DNA of 35,529 bases, taken from assembly GCA_017450985.1 (NCBI GenBank), contig JAFSSN010000110.1, positions 1-35,529 of the forward strand, in the 5' to 3' direction. This document shows positions 25,457-33,705 of the stretch, piece by piece (the first letter of the stretch is position 1; every line of letters begins with the position of its first letter). The notes beneath the pieces are model-generated. The model saw nothing but the letters and a program-made list of their open reading frames with translations. It did not search any database and had not been told where the DNA came from. Made by a program: the position numbers and the translations under genes. The stretch is from Bacteroidaceae bacterium. Lineage in GTDB: Bacteria > Bacteroidota > Bacteroidia > Bacteroidales > Bacteroidaceae.

Positions 25457-26317
25457 ATGGCTTACAATTTATTAAAAGGTAAAAGAGGTATTATTTTCGG
25501 CGCCCTCAATGACCAGTCCATAGCATGGAAGGTTGCAGAACGCGCCTATGACGAAGGTGCAGAAATCGTTCTTACTAACACAGCTGTGGCATGTCGTATG
25601 GGTACTATCGCTGAACTTGCGAAGAAAACCAACGCAACAGTCATCGCTGCCGACGCAACAAACCTCGAAGACCTCGAAATGCTTTTCACAGAAGCACAGA
25701 AGGCTCTTGGTGGCAAGATAGACTTCGTACTCCACTCTTGCGCTATGAGCGCAAACATGCGTAAAAAGCGCACATACGACGATCTCGACTATTCTTTGCT
25801 CGACAAGACACTTGATATTTCCGCAATCTCATTCCACAAGATGCTTCAAGTTGCCAAGAAGATTGACGCCCTCAACGAGGGAGCAAGTGTGTTGGCACTC
25901 ACTTACGTTGCCAGCCACCGTACATTCTTCGGCTACAACGACATGGCTGATGCTAAGTCACTCCTCGAGTCTATCGCACGCAGCTTCGGATACATCTACG
26001 GACGTGAGAAGGGTGTTCGTGTAAACACTATCTCTCAGTCACCAACAATGACTACTGCAGGAAGCGCAATCAAGGGCTTCGACGGCCTCTTCGACTTCGC
26101 TGACCGTATGTCTCCACTTGGCAATGCAAGCGCTGACGAGTGTGCTGACTACTGTATCGTAATGTTCTCTGACCTCACAAAGAAGGTTACAATGCAGACT
26201 CTCTTCCACGATGGTGGTTTCTCTAACATGGGTATGTCACTCCGCGGAATGACTCAGTACAACAAGAGCTTCATTGACGAGAACCGTGACGAGAACGGCA
26301 AGATTATCTACGGATAA
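25457..26317 (+). CDS. fabI: Enoyl-[acyl-carrier-protein] reductase (NADH)
   Basis: 286 residues from the ATG at 25457; a TTG at 25448 is in frame but unlikely. The nucleotide-binding segment is GIIFGALNDQSIAWKVA, close to the FabI signature, followed by DATN and LHSCAMS. SHRTFFGYNDMADAKSLLESIAR contains the Tyr and Lys of the FabI YxxxxxxK active site, and NTISQSPTMTTAG follows. It carries out the last reductive step of fatty-acid elongation and is the triclosan target. It has its own promoter and a 14-bp terminator, with highly regular codon use, which suggests strong expression. Confidence 0.93.
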   Translation: MAYNLLKGKRGIIFGALNDQSIAWKVAERAYDEGAEIVLTNTAVACRMGTIAELAKKTNATVIAADATNLEDLEMLFTEAQKALGGKIDFVLHSCAMSANMRKKRTYDDLDYSLLDKTLDISAISFHKMLQVAKKIDALNEGASVLALTYVASHRTFFGYNDMADAKSLLESIARSFGYIYGREKGVRVNTISQSPTMTTAGSAIKGFDGLFDFADRMSPLGNASADECADYCIVMFSDLTKKVTMQTLFHDGGFSNMGMSLRGMTQYNKSFIDENRDENGKIIYG

Positions 26318-26378
26318 ACAAACATACGCCAATGGCTGTTTCCGATAACTAACCGTTATCGAAACAAGCCCAACAATC

Positions 26379-26424
26379 ATAACATGCATATTTGCTCAAT
26401 GTGAATATGCATGTTATTTTTTAT
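26379..26424 (+). terminator. Terminator of fabI
   Basis: ATAACATGCATATT (26379-26392) pairs perfectly with 26404-26417 across an 11-base loop and runs into TTTTTTATA. A second hairpin, GATAAC-taacc-GTTATC, lies just before it at 26342-26358. Confidence 0.85.
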
Positions 26425-26531
26425 ACTATTACCGTCTGGCAAAAACATATAGTTCAAACAGTGTCAGTAAAAATCAAGCCCTGTTTAGAAATGTATGGTA
26501 ACACCAAATGGGACCGCTCCTTTTCTTTCAT

Positions 26532-26600
26532 TTGTCCAGTACTTGTTCAGTCGTACACTGAACAAGTAACGGACAAGTACTGAAGAGATAGTGAACAACG
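26532..26600. repeat. Palindromic intergenic repeat, copy 2
   Basis: It starts TTGTCCAGTACTTGTTCAGT and continues CGTAC-ACTGAACAA, with 29 bases identical to 2489-2517. After the palindrome come further half-sites (GGACAAGTACTGAA, GTGAACAA). It lies immediately past the MerR gene's 3' end. Confidence 0.75.
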
Positions 26601-26661
26601 ATAAGACTTACAACAGAGGTACGACTGGTCGGAAAGGACCGAGTAAGAAGAATGGAGAAAT

Positions 26662-27486
26662 TTACTCTACCGGAATCTGGATGATTGAAAGCCACTTTTC
26701 CGGGTCTTCCTGATTCCACGCACCGTCGATATAGCATGTGCGAGGCTGACCAACGACTTTTAATCCTTGTTCCTCAATATAGCGGAAGGCCTCCATGAAC
26801 GATTCGTAGAAACGCTCGTACGGACCGACATGCTTCATGCAAAGTGCCTTTGGAATTGCTGCAAGACGCTTGAACTGTATGATGCTGCTGTCCTGTCCCA
26901 TCTCTTCCACCTGCTCACAATACTCTATATCGACATCTACGGGCTTGTATTCCTTATTGTGTTCCACGATAAAGCAATATCCGGGAGCAGAGCACTTACA
27001 GCCAAGACGCAGCATCTCCGGGCCTATCTTTTCACAGCACATAGAGCCGATAGCCGCATAGTTTGGGAGAACTTCACGATGACTTGCCACGATAATCTCA
27101 GGTAATGATTGAAAACTGAATTTTTCCATTGTGTCCATTTCTTTGCGAGAGTTTCTCAATTCGAGCAGTCGGTTCCGTCGGGTTACGAGTTGCCGTAGCA
27201 GCGCTTCCGTCTCTTCAATCTTCGCTGTCATCTGCTGGATGCTTGGAGTATGCAAATCGTCTTCGTACAGTTCCTTTATCTCATCCAACGAAAAACCGAG
27301 TCGTTGCAAATCGCGTATATCCTTCAGCTTCTGCATCTGGCCCAAGCCATAGTAACGATAGCCCGTCCATTCGTCAACCTCGTCTGGTTGCAGCAGTCCC
27401 TTCTGCTCATAGTGACGCAACGTCTTTACTGTGACCTGCATCAACTGTGAGAACTCTCCGATTTTTAATTTTGTTTCTTTTCTCAT
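26662..27486 (-). CDS. MerR family regulator with GyrI-like effector domain (BmrR-like)
   Basis: 274 residues. The MerR winged helix is at about 7-75 (KIGEFSQLMQVTVKTLRHYEQKG, then GYRYYGLGQMQKLKDI). A coiled-coil dimer helix spans about 80-118. A GyrI/BmrR-type small-molecule-binding domain runs from about 125 to 274 (PEIIVASHREVLP, KALCMKHVGPYERFYESF). Such proteins bind hydrophobic cations or other small molecules and twist an over-long promoter spacer to activate it. Its own promoter has that layout (27515-27548). No transporter gene adjoins it. Confidence 0.87.
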   Translation of the reverse strand: MRKETKLKIGEFSQLMQVTVKTLRHYEQKGLLQPDEVDEWTGYRYYGLGQMQKLKDIRDLQRLGFSLDEIKELYEDDLHTPSIQQMTAKIEETEALLRQLVTRRNRLLELRNSRKEMDTMEKFSFQSLPEIIVASHREVLPNYAAIGSMCCEKIGPEMLRLGCKCSAPGYCFIVEHNKEYKPVDVDIEYCEQVEEMGQDSSIIQFKRLAAIPKALCMKHVGPYERFYESFMEAFRYIEEQGLKVVGQPRTCYIDGAWNQEDPEKWLSIIQIPVE

Positions 27487-27514
27487 AATCGATCGATATT
27501 TTGCTAAGCGACAG

Positions 27515-27548
27515 CAAAGATATAGGTTGACCTTAGGGACGAGTCAAA
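27515..27548 (-). promoter_or_regulatory. MerR-type autoregulated promoter with long spacer and operator dyad
   Basis: On the minus strand TTTG (27548-27545) is separated by 22 bases from TATCTTTG (27522-27515); Bacteroidetes promoters usually have 19-21. TTGAC (27527-27531) and GTCAA (27543-27547) form a dyad within the spacer, as in promoters activated by MerR proteins. Confidence 0.55.
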
Positions 27549-27712
27549 CGCCTCACGAAATTTAACTTTAAATTAACATTACGGACATTACTTTTACAAA
27601 CACCTGTTTCGTCCATTTTCAAGGTTGTCAAATCGCTGCACTGCATCAGTTTTAACACGGGATTATCTGATTGAAATACTCCTATAGCCATACAACCATA
27701 CAACAGAAAACA

Positions 27713-27970
27713 AAATAACCGCAAAAAAACACGACCTTATAACCGTACAACCATCAAACCGTATGACCGTATAACCGTAAAACCTCATGACCTTACAACC
27801 GTACAACCTTCAAACCGTATGACTGTAAAACCGCAAAAACTCACGACCGTATAACCCTAAAACCTCATGACCGTAAAACCGTATAACCGTAAAACCTCAT
27901 GACCGTAAAACCGTATAACCCGTAAAACCTCATGACCGTAAAACCGTATAACCTTACACCCGTACAACTG
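27713..27970. repeat. 8-bp satellite array, about 32 units, with 32-bp higher-order repeat
   Basis: Units end in ACC in strict 8-base register: GTAAAACC, GTATAACC, TCATGACC, GTACAACC, TTACAACC. Only one extra base is evident (an added C near 27920). In 27863-27960 four units, TCATGACC, GTAAAACC, GTATAACC, GTAAAACC, recur as a 32-bp block. On the opposite strand every unit starts GGT. Confidence 0.85.
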
Positions 27971-27994
27971 CCCCCCCCCCAAAAAAACAACACA

Positions 27995-28034
27995 CAAAAA
28001 AAGCACTAACGAATGATTTCGTAAGTGCTTTTTT
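27995..28034 (-). terminator. Terminator of tRNA-Met
   Basis: AAAAAAGCACTAACGAA (27996-28012 region) pairs with TTCGTAAGTGCTTTTTT with a single mismatch. On the minus strand it directly follows the tRNA and ends in a T tract. Confidence 0.8.
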
Positions 28035-28035
28035 G

Positions 28036-28109
28036 TAGCGGGAGGGGGACCCGAACCCTCGACCTCCGGATTATGAATCCGACGCTCTAACCAGCTGAGC
28101 TACCCCGCC
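28036..28109 (-). tRNA. tRNA-Met (anticodon CAT)
   Basis: The minus strand gives a 74-base cloverleaf: acceptor GGCGGGG with TCCCGCT, D-arm AGCTCAGCTGGTTAGAGC, anticodon loop TTCATAA (anticodon CAT) on the stem TCGGA/TCCGG, T-loop TTCGGGT. The CGGATTCATAATCCG anticodon arm suits an elongator tRNA-Met, though a lysidine-modified tRNA-Ile cannot be excluded. The T-stem GAGGG/CCCCC has one A-C mismatch. No CCA is encoded. Confidence 0.92.
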
Positions 28110-28197
28110 ATTTGCTAAGTTATTTTCGTAAGCCGTATGGCTTGTTCGTTTTAGCGAGTGCAAAGGTACGGCTTTTTCTTAAACTTGCAAACTTTTA

Positions 28198-28980
28198 TCA
28201 AAGAAATTTATCAAACTTCGCTAAAATTTTTGCCACACCATGGTCATCAACGCTATCCGTGACAATATTTGCGCATTTCTTCACGTTGTCATTTGCATTT
28301 CCCATAGCAATACCGACACCTGCATGGCACAACATTTCGATGTCATTACCCCCATCTCCGAACGCCATTGTCTCAGAAATATCTATTCCATAGTGCTTGA
28401 TAACCTCGTCCATACCTGTCGCCTTACTTATGCCCGAAGCAATACAGTCGGCAAAAGCCGGATGCCAACGATGAGCATCGCAATGAGACAACACATCTCG
28501 CATCATTTCTTCCTCCTCGTCAGCCGCAAAAAACGCTATGACCTGCAACACATCCATGTCAAGACAATGCTCCGATGCCCCATGTGCCACAGAAGGCTGC
28601 AGATTTAGCAGTCGGAACACTTCGTCGCTCTGCGGATTTGGATATATGGTAAAAGTCTCATCCGCCCCAGCAAAAGTAACGCACATGCGCTTTGCCGAAG
28701 CATAGTCGAGAACACGACGGATGTCGTCTTTCGGTACAGGATGTGAGAATATGACCTTGCCATTTCCATCGACGAAATGCGCACCCGTCACCGACATTAT
28801 GCCGTCATACTCCAAACCTTCAAGATTATTTATGAACGGCATAGGGCGTCCCGTAGCGATAAACACCTTAACACCCCTCTTACGCACCTCACGCACGGCA
28901 TCAATTGTAGATTGGGGAATAGTATGTGTTTTGAAAGACACAAGCGTGCCGTCAATGTCAAAGAATATTGCTTTTATCAT
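28198..28980 (-). CDS. HAD superfamily phosphatase, Cof type
   Basis: 260 residues of cytoplasmic HAD fold. Motif I is FFDIDGTLV with nucleophile Asp8 and acid Asp10. Motif II lies in IATGRPM. The C2B-type cap spans the middle. Motif IV is AFGDGGNDIEML, and Lys of motif III is in SKATGMDEVIKHYG. Cof/YbiV-like enzymes remove phosphate from sugar phosphates, FMN or pyridoxal phosphate; the substrate cannot be predicted from sequence. The gene is isolated between the tRNA and the aminotransferase operon. Confidence 0.85.
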   Translation of the reverse strand: MIKAIFFDIDGTLVSFKTHTIPQSTIDAVREVRKRGVKVFIATGRPMPFINNLEGLEYDGIMSVTGAHFVDGNGKVIFSHPVPKDDIRRVLDYASAKRMCVTFAGADETFTIYPNPQSDEVFRLLNLQPSVAHGASEHCLDMDVLQVIAFFAADEEEEMMRDVLSHCDAHRWHPAFADCIASGISKATGMDEVIKHYGIDISETMAFGDGGNDIEMLCHAGVGIAMGNANDNVKKCANIVTDSVDDHGVAKILAKFDKFL

Positions 28981-29284
28981 TTTATAATATCATTCATTCA
29001 AATTTCGAAAGCTTCTGTTTCGTTCATTTTTAAGTTTACCAGTTGTTCGCTTATGGGGACAAAAGTGATATTCATGAGTCGTTCTTTTGGGCATATTTTC
29101 CCACTCACTCCCCTCTCGGACAAAGGCTTTACTGCAAATCAAAATAAGCACTTGCAAAACCCAAGCAACCAATTCATTTCCACACAACCGTAAAGCCGCA
29201 ACAACCGCATAACTTAACAACTAAACTCCCACATGACTGGAGAAACACAAGTCATGTGGGAGCTATGCGTATTATATTAGTCTA
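28981..29284. other. Intergenic region between the HAD gene and the aminotransferase gene
   Basis: No gene, repeat or clear promoter is seen apart from the terminator at 29226-29262. The upstream region of the HAD gene has no good TAnnTTTG. Confidence 0.4.
29226..29262 (-). terminator. Terminator of the lptF/G-ribBA-aminotransferase operon
   Basis: CTCCCACATGACT (29226-29238) pairs perfectly with 29250-29262 and is followed on the minus strand by TTTAGTTGTT, 22 bases past the aminotransferase stop. Confidence 0.75.
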
Positions 29285-30478
29285 TTACTTCAAACGAGCA
29301 AGTGTCTCCTTGATACGCTTCATAGCCTCAACGATATTCTCGTCAGATGTAGCATAACTCATACGGAAGCACTCAGGAGAGCCGAAAGCGTCGCCGCCTA
29401 CTGTGGCAACGTGTCCAACCTCGAGAAGATACATTGCAAGATCGGTAGAAGTGTTAATCTTGCGGTCGCCGTCAGCCTTTCCGAAGAAGCTTGAGCACTT
29501 AGGGAAGAGGTAGAAAGCACCCTCAGGGTTGTTAACCTCAAGTCCTGGAATCTCCTTGGCAAGGTTATATATAAGGTTCTTACGACGCTCGAAAGCCTTA
29601 CGCATCTCCTCAACGCAAGCCTGGCTACCAGTATAAGCAGCCTCAGCAGCCTTCTGTGACACAGAGCATGGTCCTGAAGTGTACTGTCCCTGGAGCTTGT
29701 TGCATCCCTTGACAATCCACTCTGGAGCAGCAATGAATCCGATACGCCATCCTGTCATAGCATAAGCTTTTGACACACCGTTCACGATAACGACACGCTC
29801 CTTGATGTCGTCGAAAGAAGCCATAGAAGCATGTGCTCCTACATAGTTAATATGCTCGTAGATTTCGTCAGCAATAACGATTACTCGCTCATGCTTGAGA
29901 AGTACGTTCTTCAACGCCTCGAGTTCTTTCTTAGAATAAACAGAACCTGTTGGGTTTGACGGTGAGCAGAGGATGAGCGCACGTGTCTTTGGAGTGATAG
30001 CAGCCTCAAGCTGTTCAGCAGTCATTTTGAAATTCTGTTCGATTGTAGCCTCAACAAAAACAGGCGTACCGTTAGCAAGCTTAACCATCTGTGGGTAGCT
30101 TACCCAATAAGGTGCAGGAATAATCACTTCATCACCTTCGTTGACGAGAGCCATGATAGCGTTGCACACAGACTGTTTGGCACCGTTTGAGCAAAGAATC
30201 TGTGAAGGCTTGTAATCAAGTCCGTTCTCATTCTTCAGTTTTGCCACGATGGCATTCTTGAGTTCCGGATAGCCGGGAACAGGACTGTAGCGTGTCCAGT
30301 TTTCATCGATAGCCTTCTTCGCAGCCTCCTTGATGTGATCAGGAGTATTGAAGTCTGGTTCTCCGACACTGAGATTGATAACGTCAACACCTTGAGCCTT
30401 AAGTTCCGAACTTTTCTGCGACATGGCAAGTGTTGCAGAAGGTGAAAGTCTGTTAAGACAGTCTGAAAGATTTTCCAT
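29285..30478 (-). CDS. Class I/II aminotransferase, aspartate aminotransferase type
   Basis: 397 residues of fold-type I PLP enzyme. INLSVGEPDFNTP (35-47) is the usual N-terminal start, NPTGSVYS and ADEIYEHI give the PLP contacts, and the Schiff-base lysine is Lys237 in VNGVSKAYAMTGWRIGF. The C-terminal Arg segment FRMSYATSDE binds the substrate carboxylate. This sequence type is the 1-beta/1-gamma aspartate or aspartate/prephenate aminotransferase. It transfers the amino group between aspartate (or related acids) and 2-oxoglutarate. It is the last gene of the operon, 20 bases after ribBA. Confidence 0.88.
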   Translation of the reverse strand: MENLSDCLNRLSPSATLAMSQKSSELKAQGVDVINLSVGEPDFNTPDHIKEAAKKAIDENWTRYSPVPGYPELKNAIVAKLKNENGLDYKPSQILCSNGAKQSVCNAIMALVNEGDEVIIPAPYWVSYPQMVKLANGTPVFVEATIEQNFKMTAEQLEAAITPKTRALILCSPSNPTGSVYSKKELEALKNVLLKHERVIVIADEIYEHINYVGAHASMASFDDIKERVVIVNGVSKAYAMTGWRIGFIAAPEWIVKGCNKLQGQYTSGPCSVSQKAAEAAYTGSQACVEEMRKAFERRKNLIYNLAKEIPGLEVNNPEGAFYLFPKCSSFFGKADGDRKINTSTDLAMYLLEVGHVATVGGDAFGSPECFRMSYATSDENIVEAMKRIKETLARLK

Positions 30479-30498
30479 ATTTATATTTGTTGAATGTG

Positions 30499-31713
30499 TT
30501 ACTTGTTAAAATGAAGAATGTGTCCCATACGCTCTTTCTTAGTACGAAGATAACGCTCGTTATACTTGTTAGGTACTATCTCGATAGGCACGTTATCGAC
30601 AATCTCAAGTCCGTAGCCTTCGAGTCCTACACGCTTGGTTGGGTTATTTGTAATGAGACGAATCTTACTGATGCCGAGGTCGCGCAGTATCTGTGCTCCC
30701 ACTCCATAGTCGCGCAGGTCAGGATCGAATCCGAGGTGGATATTTGCATCCACTGTGTCGTCGCCTCTCTCCTGCAGAACGTATGCAGCAATCTTGTTCA
30801 TGAGACCGATGCCACGTCCTTCCTGAATGAGATATATTATTGCGCCCTTGCCTTCCTTTTCTATCAGCTGCATTGACTTGTGGAGCTGCTCTCCGCAGTC
30901 GCAACGCTGACTGCCGAAGATGTCGCCGGTAGCACAGCTTGAGTGCATTCTCACGAGAACAGGCTCATCCTTTTCCCATGTACCCTTTACAAGTGCGATA
31001 TGCTCCAGTCCGTTGCTCTTCTGTCTGAAAGGTATGATGTGGAAATGTCCGTAATCCGTCGGGAGGTCAGCCTCCTGGCCTTTCTCCACAAGGCTTTCCC
31101 TTTGCAGACGATATGCTATGAGATCCTTAATCTGAATGAGTTTGATGCCCAGTTGCTCCGCTTTTTCCACAAGCTGAGGCATACGAGCCATTGTGCCGTC
31201 AGGATTGAGAATCTCAATGAGTGCGGCAGCAGGCTTAAGTCCTGAGAGACGGGCAAGGTCAACGGCAGCCTCAGTATGGCCGGCACGATGAAGCACACCA
31301 TTATCCTGTGCATAGAGCGGATTGATGTGGCCCGGACGTCCGAAGTCAGAAGGACGTGCATCGTCATTGGCAAGCCACTGAATGGTTGACGCGCGGTCCT
31401 TGGCACTCACGCCTGTGGTGCATCCCTCAAGTTTATCTACCGTTATAGTGAATGGAGTACCCAACATTGAGGTGTTCTCATCAACCTGATGCGGCAGATT
31501 CAACTCATGGGCACGCGAGATGGTTATAGGAGCGCAAAGCACACCCCTGCCCTCTTGCAGCATGAAGTTTACTTTCTCTGGCGTAATCAGCTCAGCAGAA
31601 GTGATGAAGTCACCTTCGTTTTCGCGGTCTTCGTCATCCACTACGATGACGAACTTGCCCTGACGGAAGTCTTCAAGAGCAGCCTCAATTGTACTGAATT
31701 TACTATTTTCCAT
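30499..31713 (-). CDS. ribBA: Bifunctional 3,4-dihydroxy-2-butanone-4-phosphate synthase / GTP cyclohydrolase II
   Basis: 404 residues from the ATG at 31713, which begins [19 protein letters not shown]; an ATG at 31743 lies further inside the upstream gene. The RibB half (1-205) has [10 protein letters not shown] and the HTEAAVDL motif. The RibA half (about 210-404) has the zinc-binding [20 protein letters not shown] stretch and [11 protein letters not shown], then [13 protein letters not shown]. Together they make the two early precursors of riboflavin from ribulose-5-phosphate and GTP. The start overlaps the lptF/G stop by 11 bases, so translation is coupled. No FMN riboswitch is visible. 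Confidence 0.93.
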   Translation of the reverse strand: MENSKFSTIEAALEDFRQGKFVIVVDDEDRENEGDFITSAELITPEKVNFMLQEGRGVLCAPITISRAHELNLPHQVDENTSMLGTPFTITVDKLEGCTTGVSAKDRASTIQWLANDDARPSDFGRPGHINPLYAQDNGVLHRAGHTEAAVDLARLSGLKPAAALIEILNPDGTMARMPQLVEKAEQLGIKLIQIKDLIAYRLQRESLVEKGQEADLPTDYGHFHIIPFRQKSNGLEHIALVKGTWEKDEPVLVRMHSSCATGDIFGSQRCDCGEQLHKSMQLIEKEGKGAIIYLIQEGRGIGLMNKIAAYVLQERGDDTVDANIHLGFDPDLRDYGVGAQILRDLGISKIRLITNNPTKRVGLEGYGLEIVDNVPIEIVPNKYNERYLRTKKERMGHILHFNK

Positions 31714-33550
31714 ATATGTCCTTTTTAAGTTTTTCTCCAACACTAATAATATTCTTCATATCGCTTCTGACCCTTCGGTAGAATCGGAACGAAGCATAAT
31801 CGATAATCGGCATCTCGTTGAGGTCGGCTATGAGCTGACGCTTGCGGCTGTTGGCAAGCATGTCAACGAGGTACTCCAACCTTTCGCTGATGCTTCGTAT
31901 ATCGGAGTCATCAACCTTACCGATATAGAGTTTGACGAAATAAGAGAGCCTCTTCAGCTTCTTATTGCCAAGATAAGCACGTGCATCGGCAGCAAGCTCG
32001 TTGATAAGTGCCTCTGCCTTGTCGTAGTCTGGGTCGTTGATAATGACCTCCTTGCCTGCAATATGACGTTTCTGGCGTATTCCCCAAAGACGGCGGAAGA
32101 AAGACACGTAGGCATCCTTGTTGAACACGGCAGAGTCGTTGTTTGACTTCACCGTAAGGAACAGACCTATAGGTGCAAGCACTATGGTACTCAACCACAC
32201 TCCAAGCTCGATAGGAATACTTCCCTCACGACCCACCTTCACGCCAGCGGTATTAACCACATAATAGAAGATGAAGATAAGCACCGACACCACGACTGAC
32301 ACTCCGAGTCCTCCCTTACGTATTATGGCTCCGAGAGGCGCACCGATAAAGAAGAACAAAAGAACGGCAAGCGACATCGTTATCTTCTGATAAATCTCAG
32401 CTATGTGGAAACGTACATCCTCCTGTCCCTGCTTCATCATCATGCTGCAAAACTCAAGGTTCATCGTCTTCATATTTGCACGCGAAAGAGCATTCAAGAC
32501 AATGCTCTGCTGCTCCTGCGAACTTTTCTTCCGGAAAACGCTGTCGATGTCAATCTTCGCCTTTACGGTCTTCGATGCTGCCGCGCGAGCCTCCAGCGCA
32601 CGAACCACCTGCAACGAATCGCTGCTCATGGTTGTCAAAGGCACATCAGCGTCGAAACGCTTGTAATCCTTGTAATAGGCATATCCGAGGCTGTCGCAAT
32701 ATGCCTGAAGAGAGTCGATATCCACAAGAAGGGCATCCATTCCCTTTGTCTTTGCACTGCTTGAGAACGTATTCTCACCAGCCATATTAAGATTCGTGTC
32801 GAAGTCGATAAGGAAATGCTTCTCCACGAAAGTCTCACGCCTGTACGGAACATTGCTCGTACCCGTCTGGAACGTATTTCCTCCGTCGGTATTCTCAAAC
32901 TGCTCACCGCTGTAGAGGTGCAGGAACAGCTGTTTCTTGTCTGCCGTAGTCTCAAGACGGGCGGAATCGGCAAGAATGATATGCGCACGATAAGCACCGT
33001 CCTTGTAGTTGTAGATTATGGCATTGTACATCCAGCCAGTCTCCTTGTCCTTGCGCTCGACGTATATGTTGTTACCGTCAATACCGCTATAGAACACGCC
33101 CTCAGGAATGTCAAGTTCAGGCGATTTCATTCGTATAGACACCAGCAAGAGCATGAACTTATTGTCAGCATCAGGTACCACGACATTCTGGAAATAGAAC
33201 GATGTCCCGGCAAGCATCGCCGTCACAATAAACAGGGGACGCAAGACACGAAACAAAGATATGCCAGACGCTTTAATGGCAAGCAATTCAAGACGCTCGC
33301 CCATGTTTCCGAAGGAAATAAGTGATGCGAGAAGTACAGCTAAAGGTAATGCAAGTGGCACAAGAATTTCAGCGGCATAGAACACGAATTTTGCCAAAAC
33401 AAATGCCGAAAGTCCCTTTCCAATCAATTCATCCACATATCGCCAAGTAAACTGCATCAATACAGCAAAAAGACTGATGCAAAATGTTCCTAAGAACAGC
33501 GTCAGAAAGTTTTTGAGTACGAATAAATCAAGTTTCTTTATTATTTGCAT
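31703..33550 (-). CDS. LptF/LptG family LPS-export permease, long form
   Basis: 615 residues, versus about 360 for E. coli LptF/LptG. Three N-terminal TM helices (about 12-105, including [22 protein letters not shown] and [34 protein letters not shown]) are followed by a periplasmic beta-jellyroll region (about 125-330), then a second TM group near 395-475 and a cytoplasmic tail of roughly 120 residues rich in Lys/Arg and Asp/Glu. LptF/G with LptB moves LPS from the inner membrane. The C-terminal tail looks like a Bacteroidetes extension with no known role. First gene of the operon with ribBA. Confidence 0.85.
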   Translation of the reverse strand: MQIIKKLDLFVLKNFLTLFLGTFCISLFAVLMQFTWRYVDELIGKGLSAFVLAKFVFYAAEILVPLALPLAVLLASLISFGNMGERLELLAIKASGISLFRVLRPLFIVTAMLAGTSFYFQNVVVPDADNKFMLLLVSIRMKSPELDIPEGVFYSGIDGNNIYVERKDKETGWMYNAIIYNYKDGAYRAHIILADSARLETTADKKQLFLHLYSGEQFENTDGGNTFQTGTSNVPYRRETFVEKHFLIDFDTNLNMAGENTFSSSAKTKGMDALLVDIDSLQAYCDSLGYAYYKDYKRFDADVPLTTMSSDSLQVVRALEARAAASKTVKAKIDIDSVFRKKSSQEQQSIVLNALSRANMKTMNLEFCSMMMKQGQEDVRFHIAEIYQKITMSLAVLLFFFIGAPLGAIIRKGGLGVSVVVSVLIFIFYYVVNTAGVKVGREGSIPIELGVWLSTIVLAPIGLFLTVKSNNDSAVFNKDAYVSFFRRLWGIRQKRHIAGKEVIINDPDYDKAEALINELAADARAYLGNKKLKRLSYFVKLYIGKVDDSDIRSISERLEYLVDMLANSRKRQLIADLNEMPIIDYASFRFYRRVRSDMKNIISVGEKLKKDIYGK

Positions 33551-33574
33551 TACATACAGCTCTAATTCTGGTTA

Positions 33575-33582
33575 CAAAGGTA
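33575..33582 (-). promoter_or_regulatory. -7 element of the lptF/G-ribBA operon
   Basis: The minus strand reads TACCTTTG, 24 bases before the ATG at 33550. Confidence 0.55.
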
Positions 33583-33677
33583 CGCTTTTTTGCCGAAGAA
33601 AGAAGCCGCAAATGCGGAGAAATTTACGGGATGGCGATATTTAGCACATCTTAATAATAATTCTACTCTTTTTTTAC

Positions 33678-33685
33678 TACCTTTG
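33678..33685 (+). promoter_or_regulatory. -7 element of prfB
   Basis: TACCTTTG lies 20 bases before the prfB ATG, divergent from the lptF/G promoter. Confidence 0.55.
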
Positions 33686-33705
33686 CACCAAATTTTAAAG
33701 CTTAT

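Larger units (their letters stand above)
26318..26661. other. Intergenic region after fabI
   Basis: It contains two hairpins (the second is the terminator) and then the palindromic repeat copy at 26532-26600. No gene is seen. Confidence 0.5.
27487..28035. other. Intergenic region dominated by an octamer satellite
   Basis: After the MerR promoter, 27550-27700 is featureless AT-rich DNA. Then come the 8-bp array (27713-27970), a run of ten C (27971-27980) and the tRNA terminator (27995-28034). There are no genes. Confidence 0.6.

Noticed and set aside
27713..27970. CRISPR array
   Set aside because: The units are 8 bases with no unique spacers, and no cas gene is present. It is a satellite.
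30479..30498. Separate promoter for the aminotransferase gene
   Set aside because: The gap after ribBA is only 20 bases and has no TAnnTTTG. Co-transcription is simpler.
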